63,167 bases of DNA from Ophiocordyceps camponoti-saundersi (nom. inval.) (Eukaryota > Ascomycota > Sordariomycetes > Hypocreales > Ophiocordycipitaceae): the NCBI GenBank assembly GCA_003339415.1, contig PDHQ01000202.1:1-63167 (forward strand). The letters are read 5' to 3'. Made by a program: the position numbers and the translations under genes. Numbering within the stretch: the stretch's first letter is position 1; every line of letters starts with the position of its first letter. Shown here one piece after another: positions 1 through 13,703 of this stretch. Below the pieces are notes generated by a model that did no database searches, was not told where the DNA came from, and worked only from the letters and a program-made list of their open reading frames with translations.

Positions 1-120
1 ATAAGGTTTAAGAATTTTTTCCTTGCTTAATAATAATCTAAATAAAAAAAAAACTTAATTTCTATATAGTATTTCTATCGCGCTATTTATTAGTATTTTT
101 TTTTATATTAAAATAGCTTA
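1..120. other. AT-rich sequence, nothing recognised
   Basis: RIP-like AT-rich DNA with no readable feature. Probably the edge of an element that extends left of the window. Confidence 0.4.
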
Positions 121-296
121 CGTAAGCTAACTAAAAATTTAGTCCTTTTAGTCTTTAGTCTTTAGTTAGTTAGTCCTTATATTTAAGGACTGACTAAAGT
201 CCTTAGGCTAACTAACTAAAGACTAACTAAAAGGTACGTACTTTTAGTCCGGACTTTTTTTAGTTAGTCCTAACTGACTAAAGACTAACTAATTTT
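121..296. repeat. cluster of nested inverted repeats built on TTAGTTAGTC
   Basis: Several overlapping palindromes made of TTAGTTAGTC / GACTAACTAA words. A perfect hairpin AGTCCTTA-TATT-TAAGGACT lies at about 171-191. A broader imperfect inverted repeat spans about 141-236, and a second 10-bp stem (TTAGTTAGTC ... GACTAACTAA) lies at about 260-292. It could be the tip of a terminal-inverted-repeat transposon or a small MITE; no transposase can be assigned. Confidence 0.6.
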
Positions 297-2360
297 AAAC
301 CCTAGCTTAAAGCTATAATAATATAACTAATATAAGAGGCGCGACTCTTAGGGGTTTAATTATATTATAAGCTATATTAAAAATCCTATTTTTTAAAACT
401 TACCGCTAAGCTTAAGCGTTAATACTTAGCCCTTATTAAGATTATAGCGTTAATATAAAGCTATACCTTATTAAGGGTAAGGGAAGTTTATATTAAAGCT
501 ATTAGATTAGCTATTCTATTTAATATAATTTAGTTCGCTTTACTTATATAGCTAGTAAAGATATTATATAGCCTTATTATAAAAGCCTTAGCTATAAAAT
601 AATTTAAGTACTTTTAAGTTATTACTAAGGCTTATAAGGCTACCTTTATTTATTATATTAAAGCCGAGGCCTTTATTTTACCTTTTAACTTTTATTTTAC
701 TTACTATATAGTCCGCACTTATTACCGCTTATAATATACCGGAATAGTAAACCTTATCTATATTATAGTAAAAAAGGCGGCTAGGTAAGTATATTATAAA
801 TATAAAGGATACCCCCGCTAAAGGAGATACTAAGTATTATAGGACTTAGAGAAATTTTATATAATATAGACTAGCTTTAAGCTAGCGGTAAGATGTAAGT
901 AACGCGATTTTAATACTTAACTCCGCGATAAGTAGCTCCTCCGCTAATATTTTAAGGAAGGAAAGTTAAAGAAATATAGGTAGTTATATAGCTACCTTAT
1001 AAATAAGCTATTATAACTTAAAGCTAGCTTTATTTTTCGTATATATAAGGGACTCCTTAAGTTTATTAATATAGTATTTATATAGCTTAAAACTAAATAT
1101 ATTAAACTTAATTTATTTTTCTAAGCTTATAAGGTACTTAGGGTAATATTAAGGCGGTGCCCTTATAATAATAGTAATAAAATAATCTTTTATATTTTTA
1201 TAAACTATATTTTTACTTATAAAAATAAGCCTTTTCTTAACGCTAATTAGCGTTTAATATAAGATTAGTAAGATTTTTCAAAGCGCTTAATAACTTATAA
1301 TTTATAGCGCGATTTATATATTAGTTTTTTTTACTAAAAAGGCTTTACTAATTTAACCTTATATTATTATTTTATAAAAAAAAAGAGAATAGAGATATTC
1401 ACTTTAGCGCGGATATATAATAATTATTATATAGCGATATATTTATATTTTTTACTTTACTAATTACTTACGTAGCTTTAAGTTTTAATTACCTTTACTA
1501 TATATAAAGAATTAATTTAACCGTGCGAAGCGTAAGAATATCCGCGATTATTATAGCTATAGCTATAGCTATAATTATATCTATATCCTTACTTATATTT
1601 ATAACTTAAAGTAAAAGTTACTAGCTTTTATTATTCTTTACTAAATATAATATAGTTACTAGCTAGCGTTATAAAATTTTTATTATTAGAACGCTTATTA
1701 ATAAAATTATTTTAAATAAGATTAGAAATTTTCTTATAAGGAGGTAGCTTAGTAGTATTATAAGCGCTTATAGCGCTCTTAATAATAGCGGGAGCTTCCT
1801 TTATAGTAAGAGTAAGAGTAATATTAAGTATAATAAACTTATTAACTTCTAACTCTACCTTAAACTTAATAAGTACTAAAGCGGAAAAGGTTCTAATTAT
1901 AAGTAAAGGAGTAATAAAGATAGGAGGGCGGTTATAAAGCGAAAGAGTTTTTTATAAAACTACTTTATTCTTAGCCGCGCGGTAAATATAATATAACTTA
2001 TCTATTACTTAGTTATAAAAGTTAATTAACTATATATAAAAAATACGCTACTCCTAGGTTTATATTATAATAGCTATAATAAGTTAGTTAATACTAGTTA
2101 GACTTTTAATTACTTCGATAATAAGATTTTACTAAAGGTAAGAGGTAATAAGCCTTAAAGTAGTATATAGCTAGCAGCCGCTTAAATAACTTAATTAGTG
2201 CGGGAGCTATTATAACGCGTAATAGCGCAAGTTTCTTTAACGCGCTAAATAGTATTTTTCTATTACCCTTATTAGTATAAGACTTACTTTAAACTTATTA
2301 TAACTCCGATTTTAACTTACTAATTAAGAATTATAATTAAAACTTAGCTTATAAGCTACT
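297..2360 (+). pseudogene. unrecognised RIP-degraded coding relic
   Basis: If TAA/TAG are read as former CAA/CAG, long open stretches appear on the + strand (for example about 480-1540), so this was probably protein-coding. Residual residue order is rich in Tyr, Ile and Lys and shows no motif I can name. A short TATAGC microsatellite lies at about 1554-1577. It ends where the copia LTR begins. It may be a DNA transposon or another retroelement. No function is proposed. Confidence 0.35.
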
Positions 2361-2635
2361 TATTAAAGTATCTTATAATACTTTAATAGCTTTATATTAT
2401 CCTTATAGCCTCGTGCCTTATATAGCCCGCCTAAGTTAATAAAACTCTTTATATAGGATCCTTTTAATTTTATAATATTACTCCCTACTTTATATATTCC
2501 TTAATTAATATTTTATATATTCGAATAGGTATTTAAATAGCTATCCTTTTTATATAGTAATATAAAAAGTATCGTAATAATATACTCTTTTCTAAAACCC
2601 CCCCTTATTACTAATAATAAATAGCTTATTTAATA
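2361..2635 (+). repeat. 5' LTR of the copia element
   Basis: Matches 9023-9297 over its full length with mostly C/T and G/A differences. It begins TATTAAAG (a TG start turned into TA) and ends near TTTAATA. Shared landmarks include CTCGTGC...TATATAGCCCGCC and the run of Cs near 2598-2604. Confidence 0.85.
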
Positions 2636-4980
2636 CTAATTAATATATTAGGTAATGTATAAATTAGCTAAAATAAAAAAGATAATTATAGATAAAAAAA
2701 TTAATAGTTTATTATACTTAACTTTACTTTTTTATATAGCTTAGTAATATATATAATAGCTACCTTATATAATAAAAAAAATAATTTTTTCCCTATACCG
2801 AACCCCCTCGGACGATAATAATAGCTTTACGTGCCCTATTATCTAATAAGAACTCTTATACGCCCTTAGCACCCTTAAACGCGCCCTCGCCTACGCTTAT
2901 ATAGGCCGAATAAACCTAGACTTAGGTAACCCCGTCCCCGGCCTAAACCTAAGCTTAGGAACTTAATCTAATTATATACGAAAAGATAGCTAAAGGAAGT
3001 ATTATTCTAGTTTATATATAATAAGCTAAGATTAGCCCGGATTTCTAAAAGACTAACTTAAAGATTATAAATAAACCCTCGGATATTAAACTTATAATAT
3101 ATATAGGAAAGATTATATATAAAGCTATTTACTTAAAGATTAAAGGTTCCCTCCTTATTAATAGCGCCTAGAAAGATTTCTATAAGTAAACTAAATATTA
3201 AGTAAAGTAAGTTTCCCGCTTATTTCTTAAGGCTTTCTTATAGTTTCTTAAAAAATAAAGCGTTATTATATAATAAACTAATAACTTTATTAAGAAATTT
3301 CTCTTTATAATTAAAGCTTTATATAATTATATTTTAGCTACTCTCTTAATAACCTTAATAACCCTTATTTTAAAACCTACTTAGAAAATTATCTTATCGA
3401 TTAAGGTTCCTCCTTATATAACTCCTAGCATAACCTTTAATATAACCTTATATAAAGCGAAGGAAATACTAAACTTATTTATAGCTCTTATAATAATCTT
3501 AAAAAGCCTAGCCTTTATCTTTCCTCTTATATAACTAATTTATAATAGCTTAATTATTTCTAAGAAAGTTATAATATTTAGTAAAAGATAGCGGAAAGAT
3601 TAAAACTATTTAAGCTATTTATACGATATCTTATATAATAAAGTTAAGCTTTTTATATTATATTACTAATAAATTAATATAACTAAAAACTAATATTATA
3701 CTATTTTTCCGAATATTCTTATAAGCTTAGCTTAGTTATATTACCTTTATTATATAAAACCTAAGAAAAAGTAAGATAAAATTTACTAAATACTTAACTT
3801 ATATTTTAATATAATAATAAACTATATATAATATTAGGCTAATTAGACTAGTATAACCTTTACCTTTATACTAAGGAAATACCTAGAGAAAATAATATTA
3901 GAAATCCTTAAGGAATTAATCGAGAAAATATAACTTATATAATACGCCTTTAAGGAAGGGGAAACTTAACTTTACGCTACGATAACTAAAGCTTACTATA
4001 AGGTGCTAAAACTTAAGCTAGTATTTCTTTTTATAAAGCCCTTATATAAAGAGTTTTTCTTTATTTTTTATATATTACTCTAAGTTGCCCTTAATAATAA
4101 AAAAACGTCTAATTAGTTTTTCGTTAATTAATATTATTATATAAACTCCTTATAACTAAATTTACCTTAGCTAAAGTTTCGTATAAGTAAATTTAAATAA
4201 GTTTAATAAGAAGACCGCTATCTATTACCTTATATAAAAAGCGCTACTTTATTTATAAAAAAGAAAGGTATTAGTTAATAAATTATAAGTAAGGGGATTT
4301 TAATTATACGAGAAAGGCGTACTTTACCTTATACGAGGAATTCGATAAGGACCCCCTTATAGATAACGAGTTCGAAGCCTTCCTCCTTAAGTATAAAAAA
4401 TATAACGTTATTAATAACCTTAATAATTTATCGTACGAAGAAGATAAGGACGCTTTAGAGGAAGCTATTTAATTTATCCTTTTAAGCGCCCTTATATATT
4501 AATTTATAAGGAAAGATATTTTTATACGGTAAACTATATAACTAAGTAGTTAGGTTTTTCTTATAAATACTTACTATACGGAATACTAAGGATAACTTTA
4601 AGATACTAGCGCTATAAACTTCTTTATTATTAGCAGAGACTAAGCTAAAGTATTTATATAAGAGAATCTAAATATATAAATTAACTAGACCCTAAGTATT
4701 ATAATAATTAGATTTAGTAGCTTAGCTATTATAACCTTAATTAGTACGATTAATATTAATAGCCCCCTTAATATTATATAATATTATATTCTTAATACCT
4801 TTACGCTATTCCTCCTTTTTCTTAAAAATATAAATCGCTTAGGGGTATACTTTAATAATATTAAGAATATTATTATATATAAGGATAGTTAGATAATCCT
4901 TATTATATAAAAATAAGGATATTTATTCTTTTATATATTTTTACGCAAAGCTGCCCTTTTTTTATAAAGGTATAACTATA
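2636..4980 (+). pseudogene. copia gag/protease region, degraded
   Basis: Lies between the 5' LTR and the integrase relic, where copia elements carry gag and protease. Long stretches are open when RIP-type stops are ignored, including an acidic part at about 4320-4450 (GAACTCG/GAAGAT-rich). I could not pick out a zinc knuckle or protease active site, so the call rests on position. Confidence 0.5.
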
Positions 4981-4984
4981 TTAC

Positions 4985-7640
4985 TTATACTATTACTTTA
5001 GACACTTTTATACGGAATATCTTTATAATCTGCTCTAGAACGTAAAATATAATAATATCTCTAAAGCTTTACTTTATATAATAAAGAAATTCTACTATTA
5101 GTGCTAAGTATATAACCCCTTACTATAATAATTTAAGTTTTTAATTAAAGATAATATCTCTTTTAATTATAAGATTATTATAGATATTATATAATTAGGA
5201 GATAAGAATACTCTTTATATTATTAATAAAGTTATATTTTTCTAAGCTATAATCTTTATATAATCCCTCTTTACTTAAAATACTTAAAACGCCCTTTATT
5301 ACTATTAGATTATTATTTACTAAAGCCCCCTAAACGTGATTATATATAACCTAAGTATAAACTTCTCCTTAGATAAGTTCCGTTTCTTTATACGAATTAT
5401 TAGTTCCTTATATAAAAAGATACCTATTAAAGCGCACTAAGTAATAAGTAAAGTTAAACGCTTATATATACCCTTTTAACGCGCGTATAATATATTTAAA
5501 AATAACCTCTAAAACTAAGCTAATAATAATATAGTTTTTTAGCTTATTATAAAATAATTAAATAATATAGTAAGGCCTAATAGCCTTATATTTATACTTT
5601 TTATTTTTAGCGTATACTTTTAAATTTATAATATTTCGCCCTTATTACCTAATATTACTATATAAGTAATTATAATTCGTAAAGCTATAAAGGTAATTCG
5701 TAAGCTTTATATAAAAAAAAATATTAGCCGCGCGCTTATTATATAAAATAAACCGCGCTTATATAAAAACTTAATATTTCCCTTATATTCCTAGGTTATA
5801 ATATAGCGCGAACGCTGCAGCTTACGAAATCGTTTTAATTAAAAGGCAGTTTATCTTTATTAAACTTCCTAGTAGCTTTATAAAGTTCCGTATAATATAA
5901 ATTAAACTATACTATTTATTAGACGAAGCTCTTATAAAAAACGCCGATAATTATATATAAAGGTTTATTATTAAGATTCCGCGTTATAGCTTATAAGGAT
6001 ACGAGGATTTTACTAACTATATAGCGGATTCGTTTATTTCCTTCGCTTTTTTATTAGAGAAAAAGATAAAGGATATTACCCTTATTATATAACTTTATTA
6101 AGATAATATTATTATAACCCCTAGCCTCTTATTCGAGAAATTAAACCGCGCTAAAATTAATAGCCTTACTATTAAAATATCTTTATTTTTATATAATATA
6201 ACTTAGCTAAATATAAAAAGCTATATATTTTTTATATAAAGCTTATATAAGAAGTTAAAAATAAAATTACGAAGCTATATAAGAAGTTATAACTTATTAT
6301 ATAAAGCTACGCTAATACTAATAAAGCTATTATATTTACTTAATTCCTTATAATCTTATAAATAAGCTAGAAACTAATTCTCGCCTTAAGCCCTTCCTTT
6401 ATATAATTATATAATATATACGCTAAGCTTTAAGATATTACTTAAGTATATAAATAGTCTTATAATCGCTTAATAAGACTAATCTTCGTATAATTACTAA
6501 AAGAAATAAAAAACTATTTTCCGAAAAATACTATTTTATATATTTATTATCCGCTTTAAAATATTATAAAATTAAGTATTTATTAGTTTAAAATATATTA
6601 TAAGTATTACTATATAAACTTAAAGATAATAACTTTAATATATAACTTATACCTTTTTTTTATATTTTCTAGCTTAGACTTTTTTAGTTTTACGGAAATA
6701 TAAATAGATAATACTCTCTCCTTCGTTTTGCCCGCCTTCTTAGCTTTTAAGGAAGAGTCGCTTAAGTAGTAAAACCTTTATATAAAGCTAAAAGTATAAC
6801 TCTTATATAAAACGCTAATCGAATTTAATAGTAGATAAATTTCTTTTAAAGGCGATAATATTCTCTTTATATAAAAAAGCTAAGCTAAGGTATTATAGAT
6901 TATTAACTTAGCTAGAGAAAACGCCTTATAAGCGTACTTTTTGTAATACGTATAAAGAGCGTATATTTTATTAATATATTAGCTTAAAGTAGCGTATAAC
7001 CTCTTAGCTATTACTTAAGTTTAAAAACTAATAAAGGAAGACTATAACGCTTTAAACGCCCGCGTATAATAATAGATTAAAAACGCTAACTAAGGACTAT
7101 ACTTTATCCCTCTTAACTTTCCCTATATAAAGCTTTAGATTTTTACTAATAGCTTATTCGCGAATAATAAAATCTTATTTTTATAAATAAGATTTATAAT
7201 TATATTAGGTAAAAAGGTAGCTTATATAAAGAATAAAATCTTTATTTATAGTAATATTATATATTAGTTTTTAATAAAATATAAAAGAGTAACGCGTAGC
7301 GTGCTTATAAGTAAATTATATAATATTATATAAGAAATTAATAGTAAAATCGCCTTTAATATTATATTTTAAAAGATTATATAAAGCCTTTTATTATTAA
7401 ATATCCTTGTTATATTTTATATAAACTTATACTCCTTTTATAATTACTTAGTTAAGCTTAGTAGTATAAGGGAAAAAAGGCTTATAATCGATATTATAGC
7501 CTTATATAAATTATACGAAAGAAAGAAAATTACTAAAATATTCTAAATTAATAATAAAAATAACTTAGTAGATATTATAATAAAGAAAAGTTTAAATAAC
7601 GCCCTTATATAACTATTTATAACGAATAAGATTATAATTA
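4985..7640 (+). pseudogene. copia pol relic: integrase, RT, RNase H
   Basis: Reading through RIP stops gives, in order: GAG-pre-integrase/integrase similarity (about 4990-5860) with the typical VKR...RAYN and IRPN-like blocks; a linker; the copia RT region (about 6080-6800, including RYEDFTNYIADSF-like residues just before it at 6000-6040); and RNase H (about 7130-7640) with SLFANNK, the hallmark YKRVTRSVL block (about 7281-7307) and YERKEITKIFWI near 7519-7554. This order (IN before RT) defines Ty1/copia. Dozens of TAA/TAG codons mark former Gln/Trp codons. It is non-functional. Confidence 0.85.
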
Positions 7641-8548
7641 AGATAGAAGTAATTATCGAAAAACTCACGCCGCCGCCGCCGCCCCTTAGGCTTATAAATT
7701 TAATATTATATAAAAAAAGTAAAGTAGCTACCGCTACTTATATTATATCGCCTTATAATAGCGAGTGCGAACCGCTAGCGATATAATAGGCTTATTATCG
7801 TTATCCTTATTATTATTATTATCTTTATTATTATTAAAGTTATTATCTAACTCGTCCTCCTCCTCCCCCTTGCCCTCGCCCTCGCCCTTTTTTTTTTCTT
7901 TATTATTATTATTATTATCCTTATCTTTATTATCTTCGTCCTCTTTATCTTTATCCTTACTTTTATTATTATTATTATCTTCCTTATCTTCTATACGATA
8001 ATAGTTATACTAGCGATTATAAGAATCCTATATATATATATTATAAATACTCTCTTAAAAGCTACGAAAGCGGCGGTAGCTAGAGAATAGGGTATTACCT
8101 TATCGGCCGTACCGCCGCTTATATAGCCCCTAGGCGGGGAATCGCCTAATAGCTTAAATTATAATTACGTAATAATAACCCGCGCGCTAAATAACTTTTA
8201 AGATAAGCTTAATAGTTATCTTACTTATATAAAAGCGTAAGGCGATATTATAAAATATATTAGCTAGGGGGTAACGCTTTTTTATTTATTATATAATTAA
8301 TATATATTTATAAAACTATTTTATATAAGAAAAATATATATAGTAATTATTACTTATAAAAACTTAGCGCGTATAGCGCTATTATTTCTTAAAATAATAA
8401 TAATAGTTTTATCTAAGAAAAGGAGGCGCTTAAGGATTATATTAATAATAAATATAATTATTATATAAAAACTTATTCTTATTCTTCTTCTTATTCTTAT
8501 TCTTTTTTATTATTATATAAAAAAGCGAAGGCTATAATAATAAAAAAA

Positions 8549-8580
<32 letters not shown>

Positions 8581-9022
8581 AGCTATTATTACGAAAAATA
8601 AAAGAGGGAAGAAATCTTTTTTTATATAAAATAGAAAAAAGAGTGCTTCTTATAATTAGTAAGGCTTACTAGCTATAAATAGTAGCGCGAAAATTTCTAC
8701 TAACTAGTACTTTTTCTTATACTTTCTTTTTCTTATATTTTTAGCTATAGCTATAAATATTACTTTATATAAACTTATTAAATATTATAATAATAACCCT
8801 TTTAAATATATAAAGCTAATAAATTACTCTTTTTAAAAGTAACCTTTTTTCCTTATTATATAAATATTTTCCTTATATAAGGAAACTATATATAATATTT
8901 TATAGTTTATAGTAGCCCACGCTATAAGTTAGTTATCTAACTATATAACTACTACTAATAACTAGCAACGCTATATACTTACTAAGGAAGCCGTATAGTA
9001 TATTATAAAGAAAAAGTATAAG
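7641..9022. other. copia 3' region with simple-sequence tracts
   Basis: After RNase H comes 1.4 kb with a CCG microsatellite (about 7668-7685), a pyrimidine-rich TTA/CTT/TCC tract (about 7795-7985) and TTA/TAA runs near 8470-8590. The tract at 7765-8001 is open only because it is low-complexity Leu/Ser code. No conserved gene is seen. Confidence 0.6.
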
Positions 9023-9297
9023 TATTAAAATATTTTATAATATTTTAATAGCCTTATATTATCCTTATAGCCTCGTGCTTTATATAGCCCGCCTAAGTTA
9101 GTAAGACTCTTTATATAGGATCTTTCTAATCTTATAATATTACTCCTTACTTTATATATTCCTTAATTAATACTTTATACGTTTAAATAGGTATTTAGAT
9201 AGCTATCCCCTTTATATAATAGTATAAAGGGCATCGCGATAATATACTCCTTTCTAAGACCCCCCCTCGTTACTAGTAACGGACAGCTTATCTAATA
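9023..9297 (+). repeat. 3' LTR of the copia element
   Basis: Partner of 2361-2635. It retains slightly more GC (for example CATCGCGATAA and GTAACGGACAG where the 5' copy has AT-rich versions), so the two LTRs were mutated unequally. Confidence 0.85.
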
Positions 9298-10479
9298 TTA
9301 CCCTAACCGCAGCGCGAATAGCTTTTATTATAGCAAGATTAATAATTAGCTCGCACTTAATATAATTATTCGCGCACTTTATATAAGATATATTAAGCTA
9401 GTTTACTCCGACTATTAGTAAGTTTAGGCGCGTACTAAGGTCGAATATTTACTACGCTATATTTAGTAGAGATTTTTAGAGCTTATAAGCATATTTATTA
9501 AGGTCTAGCCCTTATATTATATTCGGGTTATAAACCTAAACGTTAGACTTATAGATTAGCCTTACGATTAAATAATAAGGCTACCGCTATCCGGCCTAGA
9601 GGCCTATAGCGGAAGGATTAAATAGAATAGAATAGGAAAGATAGTTAAACGGGAAGGTAAATAGGCTCTAAAGGAAAGAGCGGTATATATAGCTATTTAG
9701 CACGCTAAAGTACGGCTTCCTTAGAAGCTCTCTATACGTAATTATTATTATATATAGCTTAGCAAATAAGTATCCCTTTAATTAGTCCCTTAATAGAATT
9801 ATATATCTATTTTCTTATAAACTTCTACCCTTATCTTTAACGTTAATAAATTAATTAAATTAGATCGGATTAGAATAGCTAACTTATAAAACTAGATAAA
9901 AGGGCTTTAGTAATCTTAAGCTAGCCTTAGTAGATATTAATAACCCTTATAGCGAAAGCTATAAGTTTAGTAATTAGAATAATAAATATAAGTAATATAA
10001 TACGTAATAAAAGACGGGGAGGAATATTATTAGTAAATATTAAAGTATATAAAATAGCACTTTAAAAAATAAGCTAACGCCTTTCTTATAAATAAAAAAG
10101 CGGAGTAAAAGGCTATACTATAAGAGGCGTAGTTTACTATCTAATAATAAGCCGTAACTTTCCTCGTAATAAAAAAAGCGGAATATACTTAGTAACTTAT
10201 AGCTATATATACGGACGCTTTTAAGGAAATATTATAAATAGACTTAGTTAAATTAACCTTCGCTAAAGCTACGCTTAACTAAGCTTAAATTAACGTAGCC
10301 CTCGTAAGGTAAAAAAAACCTTAGCCTAAGTAAAATAGATTATTAAATTCTTTTTACTTTTTTATAAATTAACTAATTTACTAATATAATATTAATAAAC
10401 TTTAAAATAAAGCTAGAAATATAGATTATATCTAAGTATAAATTTTAAATTATCTTCTTAAAGATAAAATATAAAAAAT

Positions 10480-11220
10480 ATTAGCTTTTTAATAGTCTAG
10501 TAGCTTTAGTAAGAAGAGGCGCCTAAAAGACTTTTTTAACTACTTTTATTAAACTTTTAATAATATTTAGGAATAAAAGAGGGCTTAAGATAAGCTCCGG
10601 ACCTTAATTTACTATAATAGGTAAATATTTAATAACTTTATCCCTAAATTTAAGGAGGTCTTAGTAACTGCTATTAGATTTATAAGTTAGGATAATTCTA
10701 TAAAATTAACCTAGCTACGCAGGGCTCTCTCCTTAATATTTCGAAACTTTTTAGTTATTATTAATATACCTTATAAGTACTCCTTATTTATCGATCGCTT
10801 ATAAGGTCTTATTTAGTCCTTTAAATAAACCTTACGATTCCTTAGGGCGGCTAAGAAATACTAACCTAACCTAAATAAATATATAAAAAGCGCTAAGGGT
10901 ATTCTTGCAAACCTTAGCATAGGAAAAAATATAGATAAGGATATCCTAATAAATACGATAAGAGATAAGAAGAAGAAAAAGCTAAAAGGGAAAGATAGCA
11001 GCTATAATAAAACTCTTACTTAGATACTATAAAATACCCCTTAAGCTAAGTAAGTAGAAAGATTAGTATTAAAATAATATAAAATATTAAGCTTTTATAT
11101 TAAATATAAAATAAATATATATCTTATATATAATTATAATTTCTAACCCCTATAAAAGCTATAATAGAAGGCTTCGGGAGATATTTATATTAATTATATA
11201 GAAATCTTACCTTAAGTTAA
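10480..11220 (+). pseudogene. Gag-like relic of the gypsy element
   Basis: Positioned ahead of pol and largely open once TAA/TAG are read as Gln. It contains a helical stretch (about 10500-10900) followed by a Lys-rich segment (about 10965-11000), consistent with a capsid/nucleocapsid protein. No intact zinc knuckle was identified. The call rests mainly on position. Confidence 0.5.
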
Positions 11221-11929
11221 GGAATATAACTTTAACGATAATTAGGGAAAAGAATAGCTCCGGGATATCGTAGCGTTCTAGAGGATAAGGTAATATAAAT
11301 AGAGGAAAAGAAAAATATCCTCTATTCTAAACTATAAGCCCTATTTACTAAGATTCTTATAATTTTAAATAACTTAGAATTAGTAAATATATTAATTAAT
11401 AAAGGCTATAAGAGCTATTCCGTAATATACTTATAGCTAATATAAGATTTATAAATATTAATAGAAAAAATCTAAGCTTAATAAGTAAAAGGAGCGGTAA
11501 TAAGCGGACTAAAAGTATTAAATATTGCCTAGCTCTTACTTAAAGTAAATAGCTTTAGTTAAATAATTATAGTATATATAATACTAAATCTCGATTTCCT
11601 AATTATCTTTAATAAGCCTTAGCTATAATATATAAAGTTCTACTTAGTCCTTTATAAAGAATAAGTTTAGTATAGAGATTTATAATAATAGGTATAAGTT
11701 ATTAGTACTTACTTTTAACTAATAAAAGAAATCTTAAACGCTATATACCTTTATAGCTTAACTTTTATTAAAGAAGTAAGGAGGAGATAGAAGAAACTAC
11801 GCTATTAGAAAAAGGACCCGGCTAAATACTTAGAAATCCGAGCGGTAAGAGTTAAAAACGTAGAGAAGGCGTTATAAGATAAGATTCTTTTAATAAATAA
11901 CTAATTACGAGAATAAATCTTAATAGAAT

Positions 11930-13345
11930 TCTATAATATATTTCCCTTTTTCCGTAAGTAAAAAGCGGATAAGTTAAACTTATATAAAGAAGGTATAAAT
12001 TACTATATACCGCTTAAGAAAAAAGTAAATAGTAAAGAACCTTAGATCTTATTTAGTCCCCTTTATAGTATATTAAGGGAGGAATTACTTATTCTTAAAA
12101 AAATATTATAAGACTTCTTTTAGAAATGCTTTATTTAACCTAATAACTTACTTATAAGTGCCTTAGTCCTTTTCGTAAAGAAACCCGGGGAAGGATTATA
12201 ATTTTATATAAATTTCCGTATACTAAACGCGATTATAGTCCTAGATAAATACCCGCTCTTTTTACTTAGTAATACTTTTTAGTTATTAGCTAAGTCTTAA
12301 TAGTTTATAAAGCTAGATATTATATAAGCTTTTTATAAAGTATAGATTATTAAAAGAGAAAAATAGAAATAGCGTTTAGGACCCGATATAGCTTTTTCGA
12401 ATAAATAGTTACCTTATTTATATTTATAAAAGCTTTTATTACCTTTTAAAAATATATTAATAATATCCTTTAGCTATATTTTAATAAGTTTTACTTAGCC
12501 TATATTAACGATATTATTATTTACTTTTATAATACTAAGGAGAACTATCTTTATAAAGTATACCTAGTTTTCTATAAGTTTTAAGAATATAAGCTTTATT
12601 TAAACCCGGATAAGTATAAATTTATAGTTAAAAAAGTAAAATACTTAAGATTTATAATACTAGTAGGAGTTAAGCTTTAGGCAGACTTAGAAAAGATTAA
12701 AATAATCGTTAACTAAGCTATATTAACTTCCCTTAAGGGCCTTCGCGGATTCTTAGGTTTTGCTAACTTTTACTAACTCTTTATTACGGATTTTACTAAG
12801 GTAGTAAAACTATTAATAAACTAAACGAAGAAAGGGGTTAAGTTTATCTAGGGCTTAGATTAGGAGTAAGCTTTCTAAGAAATTAAGAATTTATTTATAA
12901 GAGCCCTTTTACTAGTAAAATAAAACTTTAGGGACCTTATATTATTAGAAGTAAATACTAGCGCCTATATTATAAGAGGTTATCTTTACTAAAAATAAGA
13001 CGGATAGAAATAACTAATAGCGTTCTTTTCCGTAAAAATAAACGTAGCTAAACGTAACTATCTTATATATAATAAAAAGATATTAGCGATTATTAGATAC
13101 TTAGAATAATAGCACGCTAAACTATATAATTATAATAACTTTAGTATTATTATTAATTATAAGAACTTAGAGTATTTTATAACTTACCGGCACCTCTTAG
13201 AATAATAAGCGCGTTAAGCTAAGTACTTATTATAATTTAACTTTAAGATTTATTATTAACTTAGTAAATAAGCTATAATTCTAAACGCCCTTTCCTATAA
13301 GGATTAAGATAAACCCTTAACTATAAAGGAGGAAGACGCCCGTTT
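11930..13345 (+). pseudogene. gypsy reverse transcriptase and RNase H relic
   Basis: RT is recognisable from FRKKKADKLNLYKEG-type residues near 11950 through LDKYPLF (about 12241-12261). The YxDD site is at 12501-12512, now reading Y-I-N-D because GAC became AAC. The downstream PDKYKF-type and LRGFLGFANFY blocks follow (about 12605-12775). RNase H follows with EVNTSAYI at 12949-12972 (catalytic Asp codon changed to Asn) and a YKNLEYF box near 13159-13179. Many in-frame TAA/TAG. Non-functional. Confidence 0.88.
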
Positions 13346-13703
13346 TATATAGATAATTCCTAAAAAAGCCTTATAATTTTACTTATAAGCTATAATAATT
13401 AATATTTTAGGGGACCTTACTAATATCTTAGTAGAAGAGGAAGGAGACGATAAATAATAAAATATAAGTATAGCTAAAAAAACGCGATAAATCTATAAGA
13501 TAACGCTTTACTAGAAACCTAAGTTTTCTCTAATAATAAGCTTTAGGAATTTTAGAATAAGATAATATTATAAGACTTAGTTTTTTAGGAAGTATATTAA
13601 GCTATAATATAAGGAGACCGCTCTCTCTTTCTAAAATTATAGCTTAAGGTTTAAATTATAGATTACTATATTAATACTAAGGGAAGATTATATTTCCGTA
13701 ATA

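Larger units (their letters stand above)
2361..9297 (+). mobile_element. Ty1/copia LTR retrotransposon, RIP-degraded, about 6.9 kb
   Basis: Two direct repeats of about 275 bp (2361-2635 and 9023-9297) flank 6.4 kb whose middle reads as copia pol in the order integrase, reverse transcriptase, RNase H. The flanking pentamers are CTACT and TTACC, which differ only by C/T changes, so a degraded target duplication is possible but not proven. The whole element is riddled with TAA/TAG stops and lacks ATG codons; it cannot be coding today. Confidence 0.85.

Noticed and set aside
7765..8001. 78-residue Leu/Ser-rich open frame
   Set aside because: Low-complexity TTA/CTT/TCC simple sequence inside the copia 3' region; the composition explains the open frame and nothing suggests a protein.
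9300..9850. Left LTR of the first gypsy element
   Set aside because: Position and a TATA-like word suggest it, but no second copy is found to the right of the chromodomain, so the boundaries cannot be supported.
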